Below are positions 16,982-24,474 of a DNA stretch of 36,732 nt, piece after piece. The notes beneath the pieces are model-generated. The model did not search any database. It had not been told where the DNA came from and saw only the letters and a list, made by a program, of their open reading frames with translations. Where the stretch lies: the NCBI GenBank assembly GCA_047605445.1, contig JASGFP010000022.1:1-36732 (forward strand). Direction: 5' to 3'. Within the stretch, counting starts at the first letter, position 1, and every line of letters starts with the position of its first letter. The DNA is from JAJXWB01 sp047605445. Its GTDB lineage: Bacteria; Pseudomonadota; Alphaproteobacteria; Rhizobiales; Beijerinckiaceae. Made by a program: the position numbers and the translations under genes.

Positions 16982-17710
16982 TCAGGGCAGCGGGTCGCAG
17001 ATCGCCGCGCCCTTGGAAAGCGTCGTGACTTTCCCCGCGCCATCGATCGTCGTTTCGACGTCGAAGGCGACGATGCTGGAATTGTCCTTGGGCGATTTCG
17101 CCCGCTTGTAGGACGCCGCGCACAAGGCCGGCGCCGGCGCGGGCCGCGCGAGAGACTCTGGAATTTTTCCGTCGTCGACCAGACTGCCCCAGCATCGCGC
17201 CCCGCTCTGGAGCAGCGAGCACGGCGCGTTGATTCCGCGCCGATAGGCGAGCGTAACCACGTCGCCCGCGGCATTCGCCGACCGGAACTCGGGCGAGCCG
17301 TAAGTCGCGTCCTTCAGCACCACCTTGCCGGTGCGCGCGTCGATAACGGAAAAGTCCGTCGCGCCGTGCGGGTCAATCGCGGAGAAGACGAGATAGTCGC
17401 CCTTGCGGCCGACGAGCGCGATCCCCTCCGTCTCCATCCCGATCGCGCTGGCGGGCGCCTTGGCCGCGCAAGCGCCATTCGCGCCGCGCACGAGAAGCGC
17501 GTTTTCCGAGCTCGGCCCGTCCTGCGTCTCGCGCACCATGGCGTCGGCGTAGATCGTGCAGATCGTCTGCGGCGAATCCGGTTTCGCCTGCAATCTCTTC
17601 GTCGACGCCGGCCTGTCGAACGTCGCGCCCGGCTTTTGCGCGAGCGCGGGCGCGCCCGCGAGCAGCGCCGCGCTCAGCGCCCCCAAAAGCAGACAGTTCG
17701 ACCTCTTCAT
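16982..17710 (-). CDS. Secreted hypothetical protein
   Basis: Protein of 242 residues, not assigned to a family. It starts with a clear Sec signal peptide (MKRSNCLLLGALSAALLAGAPALAQ, cleavage after ALA), so the mature form is periplasmic or exported. The mature part is predicted beta-rich, with strands such as GDYLVFSAIDPHG, DFSVIDARTGKVVLKD and AGDVVTLAYRRGI, and has six cysteines (TICTIY, GACAAK, APCSLL, ARCWGS, ALCAAS, AICDPL), enough for three disulfides. The ATG is preceded by GGGGGA at good spacing; an upstream ATG in the same frame lies in noncoding-looking DNA. It is divergent from the cytochrome P450 gene, 158 bp away, so the two may share a control region. Function unknown. Confidence 0.82.
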   Translation of the reverse strand: MKRSNCLLLGALSAALLAGAPALAQKPGATFDRPASTKRLQAKPDSPQTICTIYADAMVRETQDGPSSENALLVRGANGACAAKAPASAIGMETEGIALVGRKGDYLVFSAIDPHGATDFSVIDARTGKVVLKDATYGSPEFRSANAAGDVVTLAYRRGINAPCSLLQSGARCWGSLVDDGKIPESLARPAPAPALCAASYKRAKSPKDNSSIVAFDVETTIDGAGKVTTLSKGAAICDPLP

Positions 17711-17782
17711 GCCAGATCCCCCTTGCATCCGCCGCGACACTCGCACGCGCGCAACGAGACAGCCAGAGCCGGGCTTGTGCGC

Positions 17783-17811
17783 TTGCCGGGCGGCGCGCCG
17801 GACCTTAGCGT
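17783..17811 (+). promoter_or_regulatory. Candidate promoter of the P450 gene
   Basis: TTGCCG (17783-17788) and TAGCGT (17806-17811) are separated by 17 bases, 58 bp before the P450 start. The match to the alphaproteobacterial housekeeping consensus is partial, so this is tentative. The P450 start itself has a good ribosome site (GGAGAGAG). Confidence 0.3.
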
Positions 17812-17868
17812 GGTTCGCAACAGAACGACCGGCGGCCAACCGCCCGCGAGGAAAGTCCGGAGAGAGTC

Positions 17869-19257
17869 ATGTCGTCGATCGCGCTCGAGACGTCGTATCC
17901 GCAACCGACTGCCTACATCCCCGAGCCGCCGCTCTCCGCGCTCACGCACATTCCCGGCACGGAAGGCTGGCCCGTGCTCGGCTCCACCCTGCAATTGCTC
18001 GCCGACCCCAAGGGCGAGACGGAGCGGCTGGCCGAAAAATACGGCCCCGTGTTCCGCACGCGCGCTTTCGGCGGCCGCAGCGTCACGCTGCTGGGGCCGG
18101 AGGCGAACGAGTTCGTCCTGTTCGATCAGGCCAGGAATTTCTCGTCGACGCACGGGTGGGGGCTCATCCTCGGCCGCCTGTTTCCGCGCGGCCTGATGCT
18201 GCTCGATTTCGACGAGCATCGGCTGCACCGCAAGGCGCTGTCTGTCGCCTTCAAGTCCGGCCCGATGAAGTCCTATCTGGCGAGCCTCGACCGCGGCATC
18301 GTCGAGGGCCTTGCGGGCTGGCGCGCGCGCGGGCCGGACATGCTGTTCTATCCCGCCGTCAAGCAACTGACGCTCGATCTCGCGGCTGTCTCCTTTCTCG
18401 GGGAAAACATCGGCGCCAATGTCGCGGACGTGAAACGCGCCTTTGTCGACATGGTCGCCGCCGCCGTCTCCGTCATCCGCAAGCCACTGCCCTTCACGCA
18501 GATGGCGAAGGGAGTCGCAGGCCGCCAGTTCATGATCGACTATTTCGGCGGCCAGATCGACGCGCGTCGCAACGGCGGCGGCGAAGACCTTTTCAGCCAC
18601 CTCTGCAAGGCCACGACCGACGACGGCTCGCTGCTGACGCGTCAGGAAATCATCGACCACATGAGTTTTCTCATGATGGCCGCGCACGACACGCTGACCT
18701 CGTCCTTTACCTCCTTCGTGTGGTTCCTCGCCAGCAATCCCGACTGGCAGCAGAAATTGCGCGAGGAAATCGCGAGCCTCGGGCTCGCCAAGGGCGAGCC
18801 GCTTCCTTACGAGCGGCTCGACGATTTGCCGCTGACGGAAATGGCCTTCAAGGAAGCGCTGCGCATTATTCCCCCGGTGCCATCGATGCCGCGCTGCGCT
18901 GTGCGCGACACGGAATTCGCCGGCTTCAAGCTGCCCGCCGGCACGCGCGTCAGCGTCAATCCCGTTTACACGCACAACATGGCCGACATCTGGATCGAGC
19001 CGGAGAAATTCGATCCGCTGCGCTTCTCCAACGAGGCGATGCGCAACCGGCACAAATTCGCCTTCGTGCCCTTCGGCGGCGGCGCGCACATGTGCCTGGG
19101 GCTCAACTTCGCCTACATGCAGGCCAAATGCTTCGCGCATCGTTTTCTGTCGACATCGCGCGTCACGGTCGCGCCGGGATATGCGCCGGACTGGAAGCTG
19201 TGGCCCATCCCACAGCCAAAGGACGGGTTGCGGGTGCGGATCGAGCCGTTGGCCTGA
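17869..19257 (+). CDS. Cytochrome P450
   Basis: Soluble haem monooxygenase of 462 residues. The haem-ligand loop is FVPFGGGAHMCLGLNFAYMQ with Cys409; the K-helix ExxR is KEALR (Glu329, Arg332); the meander FDPLRF (381-386) carries the usual arginine; the I-helix oxygen-activation motif is AAHDT (271-275). No membrane anchor is seen. The GGGxHxCLG-AYxQ form of the haem loop and AxHDT are closer to the CYP51/CYP120/CYP26-like branch, whose members act on sterols, retinoids or other lipids, than to the camphor-type branch; this is judged by eye. No ferredoxin or reductase gene lies next to it, so electrons must come from elsewhere. GGAGAGAG precedes the ATG. It is divergent from a secreted protein and followed by repeats and lrgAB. 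Confidence 0.95.
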   Translation: MSSIALETSYPQPTAYIPEPPLSALTHIPGTEGWPVLGSTLQLLADPKGETERLAEKYGPVFRTRAFGGRSVTLLGPEANEFVLFDQARNFSSTHGWGLILGRLFPRGLMLLDFDEHRLHRKALSVAFKSGPMKSYLASLDRGIVEGLAGWRARGPDMLFYPAVKQLTLDLAAVSFLGENIGANVADVKRAFVDMVAAAVSVIRKPLPFTQMAKGVAGRQFMIDYFGGQIDARRNGGGEDLFSHLCKATTDDGSLLTRQEIIDHMSFLMMAAHDTLTSSFTSFVWFLASNPDWQQKLREEIASLGLAKGEPLPYERLDDLPLTEMAFKEALRIIPPVPSMPRCAVRDTEFAGFKLPAGTRVSVNPVYTHNMADIWIEPEKFDPLRFSNEAMRNRHKFAFVPFGGGAHMCLGLNFAYMQAKCFAHRFLSTSRVTVAPGYAPDWKLWPIPQPKDGLRVRIEPLA

Positions 19258-19276
19258 CGCACTGCTGGGCGTTGTT

Positions 19277-19304
19277 CCCTTCTCCCCGTAGAACGGGGAG
19301 AAGG
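19277..19304. repeat. Palindromic repeat B, copy 1
   Basis: Perfect 11-bp inverted repeat CCTTCTCCCCG-TAGAA-CGGGGAGAAGG just after the P450 stop. The following bases (GTGGCCGAAGGCCGGATGAGGGG) are part of the same repeat type, which is common between genes in Rhizobiales. It may end the P450 transcript. Relatives lie at 19359-19396 and 29845-29870. Confidence 0.75.
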
Positions 19305-19358
19305 TGGCCGAAGGCCGGATGAGGGGCCGGGCCGCAGCGTTCATACCAGTCGTTTGCC

Positions 19359-19396
19359 CCCTCTCCCCGACCCTCTCCACGCAGGCGGGGAGAGGG
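19359..19396. repeat. Palindromic repeat B, copy 2
   Basis: Inverted repeat CCCTCTCCCCG ... CGGGGAGAGGG with a 16-base loop that itself carries CCCTCTCC. It lies 55 bases after copy 1, in front of the LrgA gene. Confidence 0.65.
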
Positions 19397-19455
19397 AGAA
19401 GCGCGCGCCCAACATTGCGTCTTGCCTGCGCGCGCGCCGCGCTCACAATGCGCCC

Positions 19456-19842
19456 ATGATCCGCGCCCTCGCTCTCCTTCTCGCCTGCCAACTGACAGGC
19501 GAAATTCTCGCCCGTGCGATTGGGCTGCCCATCCCCGGCCCCGTCATCGGCCTCGCGCTTCTCGCCCTCGGCGTACTCGTCCACGCCCGCATGACCGGCG
19601 CGGACCCCTCTAATATCGAATCCACCGAACTCGGTCGCACGGCGACCGCTCTGCTCGGTTCGCTCGGCCTTTTGTTCGTGCCGGCTGGCGTCGGCGTGGT
19701 GCAGCAATTGCCAATTGTCGGCGCCAATGGCCTTGCGCTCGCCGCCGCGCTCGTCGGCTCGACCGTGCTGACGCTCGTCGTCACCGTCTACGTTTTCCTG
19801 TTCGTGAAGAAGCTGACCGGCAAGAGAGGCGAGGACGCATGA
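19456..19842 (+). CDS. LrgA/CidA family membrane protein
   Basis: Small integral membrane protein of 128 residues with four hydrophobic segments, matching the CidA/LrgA family (holin-like proteins implicated in murein hydrolase control and, more recently, in export or uptake of small organic acids such as pyruvate). Family features are LTGEILARAIGLPIPGPVIGLALL near the N-terminus and GLLFVPAGVGVVQQ in the middle. The ATG at 19456 starts MIRALALLLACQ; longer in-frame extensions lie in repeat DNA. No strong ribosome site is seen. Its stop overlaps the LrgB start by the four bases ATGA, so the two are translationally coupled. Confidence 0.88.
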   Translation: MIRALALLLACQLTGEILARAIGLPIPGPVIGLALLALGVLVHARMTGADPSNIESTELGRTATALLGSLGLLFVPAGVGVVQQLPIVGANGLALAAALVGSTVLTLVVTVYVFLFVKKLTGKRGEDA

Positions 19843-20552
19843 GCAATCCCTTCGCCATCTGGGTCTATCTCTCCGCCTCGCCGCTGCTGTGGCTGACCCT
19901 GACGCTGATCGTCTGGCTGTTCGCCGATTTTTGCGCGCGCGCCGCAAACAGAAATCCGCTCGTCAATCCCGTGCTCATTTCGATTGCGCTGATGGGCGCG
20001 ATCCTCGTCGCCACCGGCGCGCCCTACCAGACCTATTTCGAGGGCGCGCAATTCGTGCATTTCCTGCTCGGCCCCGCCACCGTCGCCATCGCCGTGCCGC
20101 TCGTGCGCCACCGCGCGCTGGTCATGGCCAATCTGCTGCCGATGGCCGCCGCGCTGATCGCGGGCGCGGTCGTCGCCTGCGTCTCGGCAGTCGCCATCGC
20201 CGCCGCTCTCGGCGCGCCGCGCCAGGTTCTCGTCTCGCTCGCGCCGAAATCCGTGACGGCGGGCATCGCCATGGCCGTCTCCGAAAATCTCGGCGGCGTC
20301 CCCGCGCTCACCGCCGTTCTCGTCATCACGACCGGCATTCTGGGCGCCATCATCGTCACGCCGCTGATGAACGCGCTGCGCATCAAGGATTACGCAGCGC
20401 GAGGATTTGCGGTGGGGCTCGCCTCGCATGGCATTGGCACGGCGCGCGCCTTCGTCGTCGACGAGGTCGCGGGAGCCTTCGCCGGAATCGCGATGGGCCT
20501 CAACGGCCTCGCCACCTCGCTGATCGTGCCGCTGCTGATGCGGTGGTTTTGA
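19839..20552 (+). CDS. LrgB/CidB family membrane protein
   Basis: Integral membrane protein of 237 residues with about seven hydrophobic segments, partner of LrgA. The family signature region is present: VSLAPKSVTAGIAMAVSENLGG (LxPKSVTxxIA) and the C-terminal GLASHGIGTARAF motif (ASHAIGTA in most homologues). LrgAB/CidAB-type pairs form an inner-membrane complex linked to cell lysis control in Gram-positives and, in several bacteria and in plant chloroplasts (PLGG1), to glycolate/pyruvate-type transport. No LytSR-like regulator is near, so regulation differs from the Staphylococcus model. The start overlaps the LrgA stop. Confidence 0.92.
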   Translation: MSNPFAIWVYLSASPLLWLTLTLIVWLFADFCARAANRNPLVNPVLISIALMGAILVATGAPYQTYFEGAQFVHFLLGPATVAIAVPLVRHRALVMANLLPMAAALIAGAVVACVSAVAIAAALGAPRQVLVSLAPKSVTAGIAMAVSENLGGVPALTAVLVITTGILGAIIVTPLMNALRIKDYAARGFAVGLASHGIGTARAFVVDEVAGAFAGIAMGLNGLATSLIVPLLMRWF

Positions 20553-20572
20553 AGCCGCGGCGCGCGCCGCCG

Positions 20573-20640
20573 TTGACAATCGTTCTAAATTAATAAATTA
20601 ATCGCTTAATTAAATCGAGCCTCGCAAGAGCGCCCGCCGG
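20573..20640 (+). promoter_or_regulatory. AT-rich promoter/operator of the FadH-type gene
   Basis: A perfect -35 hexamer TTGACA (20573-20578) is followed by an almost pure A/T stretch (20586-20600, TAAATTAATAAATTA) that offers -10 candidates at spacings of 15-17, such as TAAATT or AATTAA. A second A/T block, CTTAATTAAAT (20605-20615), includes the palindrome TTAATTAA. In this GC-rich sequence such a block is exceptional. The repeated TTAAT units, direct and inverted, suggest a repressor site (TetR, MarR or GntR type) overlapping the promoter. The gene's ribosome site GGAGGA follows at about 20639. Confidence 0.6.
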
Positions 20641-20648
20641 AGGAAGCC

Positions 20649-22679
20649 ATGCCCGCCCATCCCCGCTATCCCAAACTGTTCAGCCCACTCGATCTCGGCT
20701 TCACGAAGCTCAAGAATCGCGCGCTGATGGGCTCGATGCACACCGGGCTCGAGGAGGCGGAAGGCGGCTTCGAGAAGCAGGCCGTTTTTTTCGCCGAGCG
20801 CGCGAGAAACGGCGTCGGCATGATCATCACCGGCGGCATTCCGCCGAACTACGAGGCGAGCGGCAAGGGCGTGAAATTGTCCACGCCGGAGGAAGCCGCC
20901 CAGCATCGCGTCATCACCGATATGGTGCACGCCGCGGACCCCGACGTGAAGATCGTTCTGCAAATTCTCCATTCCGGCCCGCTGGCGCGCACGCCCGATT
21001 GCGTCGCGCCGTCGGCCGTGCGCTCGCGCATCGCCGCCTACACGCCGAATGCGCTGACCGAAGAGGGCATCGAAAAGCAGATCGCCGATTTCGCCAATTG
21101 CGCGAAACTCGCGCAGGACGCGGGCTATGACGGCGTCGAGATCATCGGCTCGGCCGGCTACCTGATCTCGACCTTCCTCGTGGAGAAGACCAACCGCCGC
21201 ACCGACAAATGGGGCGGCTCGTTCGAGAACCGGATGCGTTTTCCCGTCGAGATCGTGAAGCGCGTGCGCGCGGCGGTCGGCCCGAACTTCATCTTCGTCT
21301 TCCGCATTTCCGCAATGGACATGCTGCAGGGCGGGCTCGCCTGGGAGGAAGTCGTCGCCCTCGGCAAGGCGATCGTGGCGGAAGGCGTCAACATCGTCTC
21401 CACCCATTTCTGCTGGCACGAGGCGCTGGTGCCGACGATCGCCACCATGGTGCCGCGCGCGGCCTTCACCCAGGTGACGGGCCGACTGCGCAAGGAACTC
21501 GGCGTGCCCATGATCACGTCGAACCGCATCAACATGCCACAGGTGGCCGAGGACGTCCTCGTGCGCGGCGACGGCGACATCGTCTCCATGGCGCGGCCGA
21601 TGCTCGCCGACGCCGAACTCGTGCGCAAGGCGGCGGAAGGCCGCGAGGATGAGATCAACACCTGCATCGCCTGCAATCAGGCCTGCCTCGATCATACGTT
21701 CACGGGCCGTCTGGTAAGCTGCCTCGTCAATCCGCGCGCCTGCCACGAGACCGAGCTGAATTATCTGCCGACCAATCTGCCCAAGAAGATCGCGGTCGTC
21801 GGCGCGGGACCGGCGGGGCTGGCCTTCTCGATCACGGCGGCCGAGCGCGGCCACAAAGTGACACTATTCGAGGCCAACGACGACATCGGCGGCCAGTTCA
21901 ATCTCGCGCGAAAGATTCCCGGCAAGGAAGAATTCGACGAAACGATCCGCTATTTCCGCCGCATGATCGCGCTGCGCGGCGTCGACCTGCGCCTCAACAC
22001 CCGCGTCGACGCCGACGCGCTGGCGGGTTTCGACGAGGTGATCGTGGCGACAGGCATCGAGCCGCGCACGCCCGACATTCCGGGCATCGACCATCCGAAG
22101 GTCGTCGGCTACATGGACGCGATTCTCGGCAAGAAGCCGATCGGCAAACGCGTTGCGATCATGGGCGCGGGCGGCATCGGCTTCGACGTCGCCGAACTCG
22201 TCAGCCACGCCGGCGTGTCCGCCGCGCTCGACGTGAACGTGTTCGCGCGCGAATGGGGCATCGACTTCAGGAACCATCCGCGCGGCGGCGTCACCGGCGT
22301 CGAGCCGCATGTGGAAACCTCGGGCCGCGAAATCATTCTGATGCAGCGCAAGGCCGACGCGCTCGGCCGCAACCTCGGCCGCACGACCGGCTGGACGCAT
22401 CGCATCAGCCTTCAGCGGCGCAACGTGCAGATGGTCGGCGGCGTCGACTATCTGAAGATCGACGACGAAGGCCTGCACACGCGCGTCAACGGCGAGCCGC
22501 GCCTGTTCGACGTCGACACGATTGTCGTCTGCGCCGGTCAGACATCTATGCGCAGGCTCTACGACGATCTGCAGGCGCGCGGCGTGAAGTCGGCGATCGT
22601 CGGCGGCGCCTACGAAGCCGCCGAACTCGACGCCAAGCGCGCGATCGATCAGGCCTGCCGGCTGGCGGCGGTGGTGTAG
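20649..22679 (+). CDS. fadH: NADPH-dependent 2,4-dienoyl-CoA reductase
   Basis: Protein of 676 residues, close to E. coli FadH (672). It reduces 2,4-dienoyl-CoA from unsaturated fatty acids so that beta-oxidation can go on. Residues 1-330 form the FMN-binding old-yellow-enzyme barrel (LFSPLDLGFTKLKNRALMGSMHTG; VKIVLQILHSG; DAGYDGVEIIGSAGYLISTF). The 4Fe-4S ligands are Cys339, 342, 346 and 358 in the CX2CX3CX11C pattern of FadH. From about residue 385 follows an FAD/NAD(P) domain with the GAGPAGLAF and GAGGIGFDVAEL nucleotide loops. The catalytic Tyr and His region (GYDGVEIIGS, WHEALVPTIA) is kept. GGAGGA precedes the ATG. No other fad gene is adjacent. Related OYE-type enzymes such as trimethylamine dehydrogenase have a similar layout, but the match to FadH is better. 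Confidence 0.95.
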   Translation: MPAHPRYPKLFSPLDLGFTKLKNRALMGSMHTGLEEAEGGFEKQAVFFAERARNGVGMIITGGIPPNYEASGKGVKLSTPEEAAQHRVITDMVHAADPDVKIVLQILHSGPLARTPDCVAPSAVRSRIAAYTPNALTEEGIEKQIADFANCAKLAQDAGYDGVEIIGSAGYLISTFLVEKTNRRTDKWGGSFENRMRFPVEIVKRVRAAVGPNFIFVFRISAMDMLQGGLAWEEVVALGKAIVAEGVNIVSTHFCWHEALVPTIATMVPRAAFTQVTGRLRKELGVPMITSNRINMPQVAEDVLVRGDGDIVSMARPMLADAELVRKAAEGREDEINTCIACNQACLDHTFTGRLVSCLVNPRACHETELNYLPTNLPKKIAVVGAGPAGLAFSITAAERGHKVTLFEANDDIGGQFNLARKIPGKEEFDETIRYFRRMIALRGVDLRLNTRVDADALAGFDEVIVATGIEPRTPDIPGIDHPKVVGYMDAILGKKPIGKRVAIMGAGGIGFDVAELVSHAGVSAALDVNVFAREWGIDFRNHPRGGVTGVEPHVETSGREIILMQRKADALGRNLGRTTGWTHRISLQRRNVQMVGGVDYLKIDDEGLHTRVNGEPRLFDVDTIVVCAGQTSMRRLYDDLQARGVKSAIVGGAYEAAELDAKRAIDQACRLAAVV

Positions 22680-22757
22680 AATCGAATGCTTCGGCAGCTA
22701 CGCGTCGGCTGACGCGCTACAGACCGGATTGGATTGCGGCAGCCGCGACATAGCGCT

Positions 22758-22787
22758 CGGACCGCGAGCCGTCGGTCTCGCGGTCCG
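22758..22787. terminator. Palindromic repeat A, copy 3; hairpin between convergent genes
   Basis: Perfect 11-bp stem CGGACCGCGAG / CTCGCGGTCCG with an 8-base loop CCGTCGGT, two bases before the end of the HAD gene on the minus strand and 78 bp after fadH. It shares GGACCGCGAGCC with the repeats at 7688 and 32349. It is well placed to end both transcripts, but there is no T-run. Confidence 0.6.
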
Positions 22788-22788
22788 T

Positions 22789-23409
22789 TCACAGCGCTCC
22801 CGCCCTGCTCAACTCCGTCGCCAGATCGATCCCCGGCTCATACAGAACACCCGCCATGCCGAGCGTCTCGGCCGCTGCAATGTTGCGCGCAATGTCATCC
22901 ACGAACACCAGCTCGCGCGGCGCGCGACCTGCGCGATCGAAAAGTATTTCGTAGATGCGCGGATCGGGCTTCGTCACGCCCTCGCGGCCCGACACGACGA
23001 TCGCGTCGAATTCGTCGAGAAAGGGATGGATCGCGCGCGTGGCTTCAAATTTCTGCGCGGGATAATTGGTGAGCCCGTAGACTGGCCGCCCCTGCGCCTT
23101 CAGCGCGCGCATGATGGCAAGGTTTTCTTCCATCGCGCCGTCGAGCATCTCGAGCCAGCGCGTGTCGAACAGCGCCAGCTCCTTCGCGAATTCCGGAAAC
23201 GCTTTCGCGCGCGCCGCTACGGGTTCGGAAAAATCGTGGCAGCCGTCGATGGAATGAATCCACTCGTGCGAGCAGGCGCTCGACAGAAAGCGCTCCATCC
23301 GCGCCCCGTCGGAAAACACCTTGCGGTAGAGGTGGCGCGGATCCCAGCGCAGCAGCACATTGCCGAGGTCGAACACCACGTCCTTTTTCGTCACGTCGAA
23401 CTTCCGCAT
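22789..23409 (-). CDS. HAD-IA family hydrolase (YihX-like)
   Basis: Phosphatase-like enzyme of 206 residues of the haloacid dehalogenase superfamily. Motif I is VVFDLGNVLLRWDP with nucleophile Asp14; the FDLGNV form, lacking the usual second Asp, is that of the YihX (glucose-1-phosphate phosphatase) group. Motif II is YGLTNYP, motif III has Lys in GVTKPDPRIYEIL, and motif IV is LVFVDDIARNIAAA. A helical cap lies between motifs I and II. The ATG at 23409 (MRKFDVTKKDVVF) is chosen because the upstream extension overlaps the divergent HAD gene. It stands back to back with the second HAD gene, with 54 bp between the starts. The substrate is unknown. Confidence 0.88.
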   Translation of the reverse strand: MRKFDVTKKDVVFDLGNVLLRWDPRHLYRKVFSDGARMERFLSSACSHEWIHSIDGCHDFSEPVAARAKAFPEFAKELALFDTRWLEMLDGAMEENLAIMRALKAQGRPVYGLTNYPAQKFEATRAIHPFLDEFDAIVVSGREGVTKPDPRIYEILFDRAGRAPRELVFVDDIARNIAAAETLGMAGVLYEPGIDLATELSRAGAL

Positions 23410-23463
23410 TGCTTGGCCGCGCCGGCGTGGCGCATAGTCGCGCCAGAATAAGCGGAGGACCGC

Positions 23464-24165
23464 ATGGGCGCGAAAGCCTTTTTCTTCGACATTTTCGGCA
23501 CGATCGTCGACTGGCGCGGAGGCGTCGCGCGCGAGGCGCGGGAAATCCTCCATCCGCTCGGCCACGACCTCATCTGGACCGCCTTCGCCGACGCCTGGCG
23601 CGGGCAATATCAGGCGGGCATGGAGGAAATCCGCTCAGGCCGTCAGCCTTTCGCGAAACTGGACGTCGTGCACGCCCGCAACCTCGAACGCATTCTCGGC
23701 GACTTCGGACTGGCGGACATTTCCGCCGAAACGAAGCGGGCGCTGATCCTCGCCTGGCACAAGCTCGATGCGTGGCCGGATTCCTCGCGCGGCATTGCGC
23801 TTTTGAGACAGCACGGCCTCGTTGCGCCCGTCTCCAACGGCAACGTCTCGCTGATGGCCGCGCTCGCGCGGCGCAACACCTTCCATTGGGACGCGATCCT
23901 CGGCGCGGAATTTTCGCGCGACTACAAGCCCAAGCCCGAGGTCTATCTGTCGGCCTGCGCCGCTTTCGATCTCGCGCCGGGCGATTGCATGATGGTCGCC
24001 GCGCATTCCGACGATCTCGCCGCCGCCAAGGCCTGCGGCCTGCAGACGGGCTTTGTCGCTCGGCCCGACGAGAAGGGGCCGGGCAAGGGCGAGAGCAGGC
24101 CGAAAATCGCCGTCGATGCGGCGGGCGAGGATCTGGTCGATCTCGTGCAGAAGATGTTCGGCTGA
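23464..24165 (+). CDS. Haloacid dehalogenase type II-like HAD hydrolase
   Basis: Enzyme of 233 residues. Motif I is FFFDIFGTIVDWRGG (Asp9 nucleophile; FDxFGTxVDWR is the form in type II 2-haloacid dehalogenases), motif II is PVSNGN, motif III is DYKPKPEVYLSA, and motif IV is MVAAHSDDLAAAKACGLQTGFV, with the AAH-DL pattern typical of that group. Known members hydrolyse L-2-haloacids, but many relatives act on other substrates. GGAGG lies six bases before the ATG. It is divergent from the YihX-like HAD gene and ends four bases before the convergent I78-type inhibitor gene. Real dehalogenase activity is an open question. Confidence 0.88.
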   Translation: MGAKAFFFDIFGTIVDWRGGVAREAREILHPLGHDLIWTAFADAWRGQYQAGMEEIRSGRQPFAKLDVVHARNLERILGDFGLADISAETKRALILAWHKLDAWPDSSRGIALLRQHGLVAPVSNGNVSLMAALARRNTFHWDAILGAEFSRDYKPKPEVYLSACAAFDLAPGDCMMVAAHSDDLAAAKACGLQTGFVARPDEKGPGKGESRPKIAVDAAGEDLVDLVQKMFG

Positions 24166-24169
24166 AGCT

Positions 24170-24424
24170 TCAGCCGCAGGACGCTCTGAAAATCCGGCCC
24201 GCTTCATCCGTATGCAGGTTGAGGCGTTCGCCCATGAATTCCATCGTATAGGCGTAGCCCTTGATCATCCGGCGCAGTTTGGCCGCGCCGGCCGCGACGC
24301 GGGCGCGCTCGGCGAGTTCCGGCGAGAATGGCGCGCCGACGGCGAACCCCGCCTTGTCGGCGTCGCAGGCCGATGCTGCGCCGCCGAGCGCGCAGAGAAA
24401 GCCGACCATCGCCATGCGCCCCAT
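24170..24424 (-). CDS. Peptidase inhibitor I78-like secreted protein
   Basis: Small protein of 84 residues. Residues 1-20 form a signal peptide ending ASAC, either cleaved before Cys20 (lipoprotein-like, weak lipobox) or after ASA. The rest fits the I78 (potato-inhibitor-I-like) family: ELAERARVAAGAAKLRRMI, then YTMEFMGERLNLHTDEAG and the terminal CG, with Cys20 and Cys83 able to pair. Family members inhibit serine proteases by a loop just before the TMDYR-like strand. GGAG stands seven bases before the ATG. It ends four bases from the end of the dehalogenase-like gene and is divergent from the PhzF gene 50 bp away. Confidence 0.82.
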   Translation of the reverse strand: MGRMAMVGFLCALGGAASACDADKAGFAVGAPFSPELAERARVAAGAAKLRRMIKGYAYTMEFMGERLNLHTDEAGRIFRASCG

Positions 24425-24474
24425 TTCGCGCTCCTCGCTGCGCGCGCCGCGCGCGCCTGCGCTATGATAGCAGA

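Noticed and set aside
17707..19947. Minus-strand frame of 746 codons antisense to P450 and lrgA
   Set aside because: Covers repeats and two real genes; no domain.
24463..24468. TATGAT seven bases before the PhzF start as a firm leaderless promoter
   Set aside because: No matching -35 element is visible, so it is only mentioned in the gene entry.
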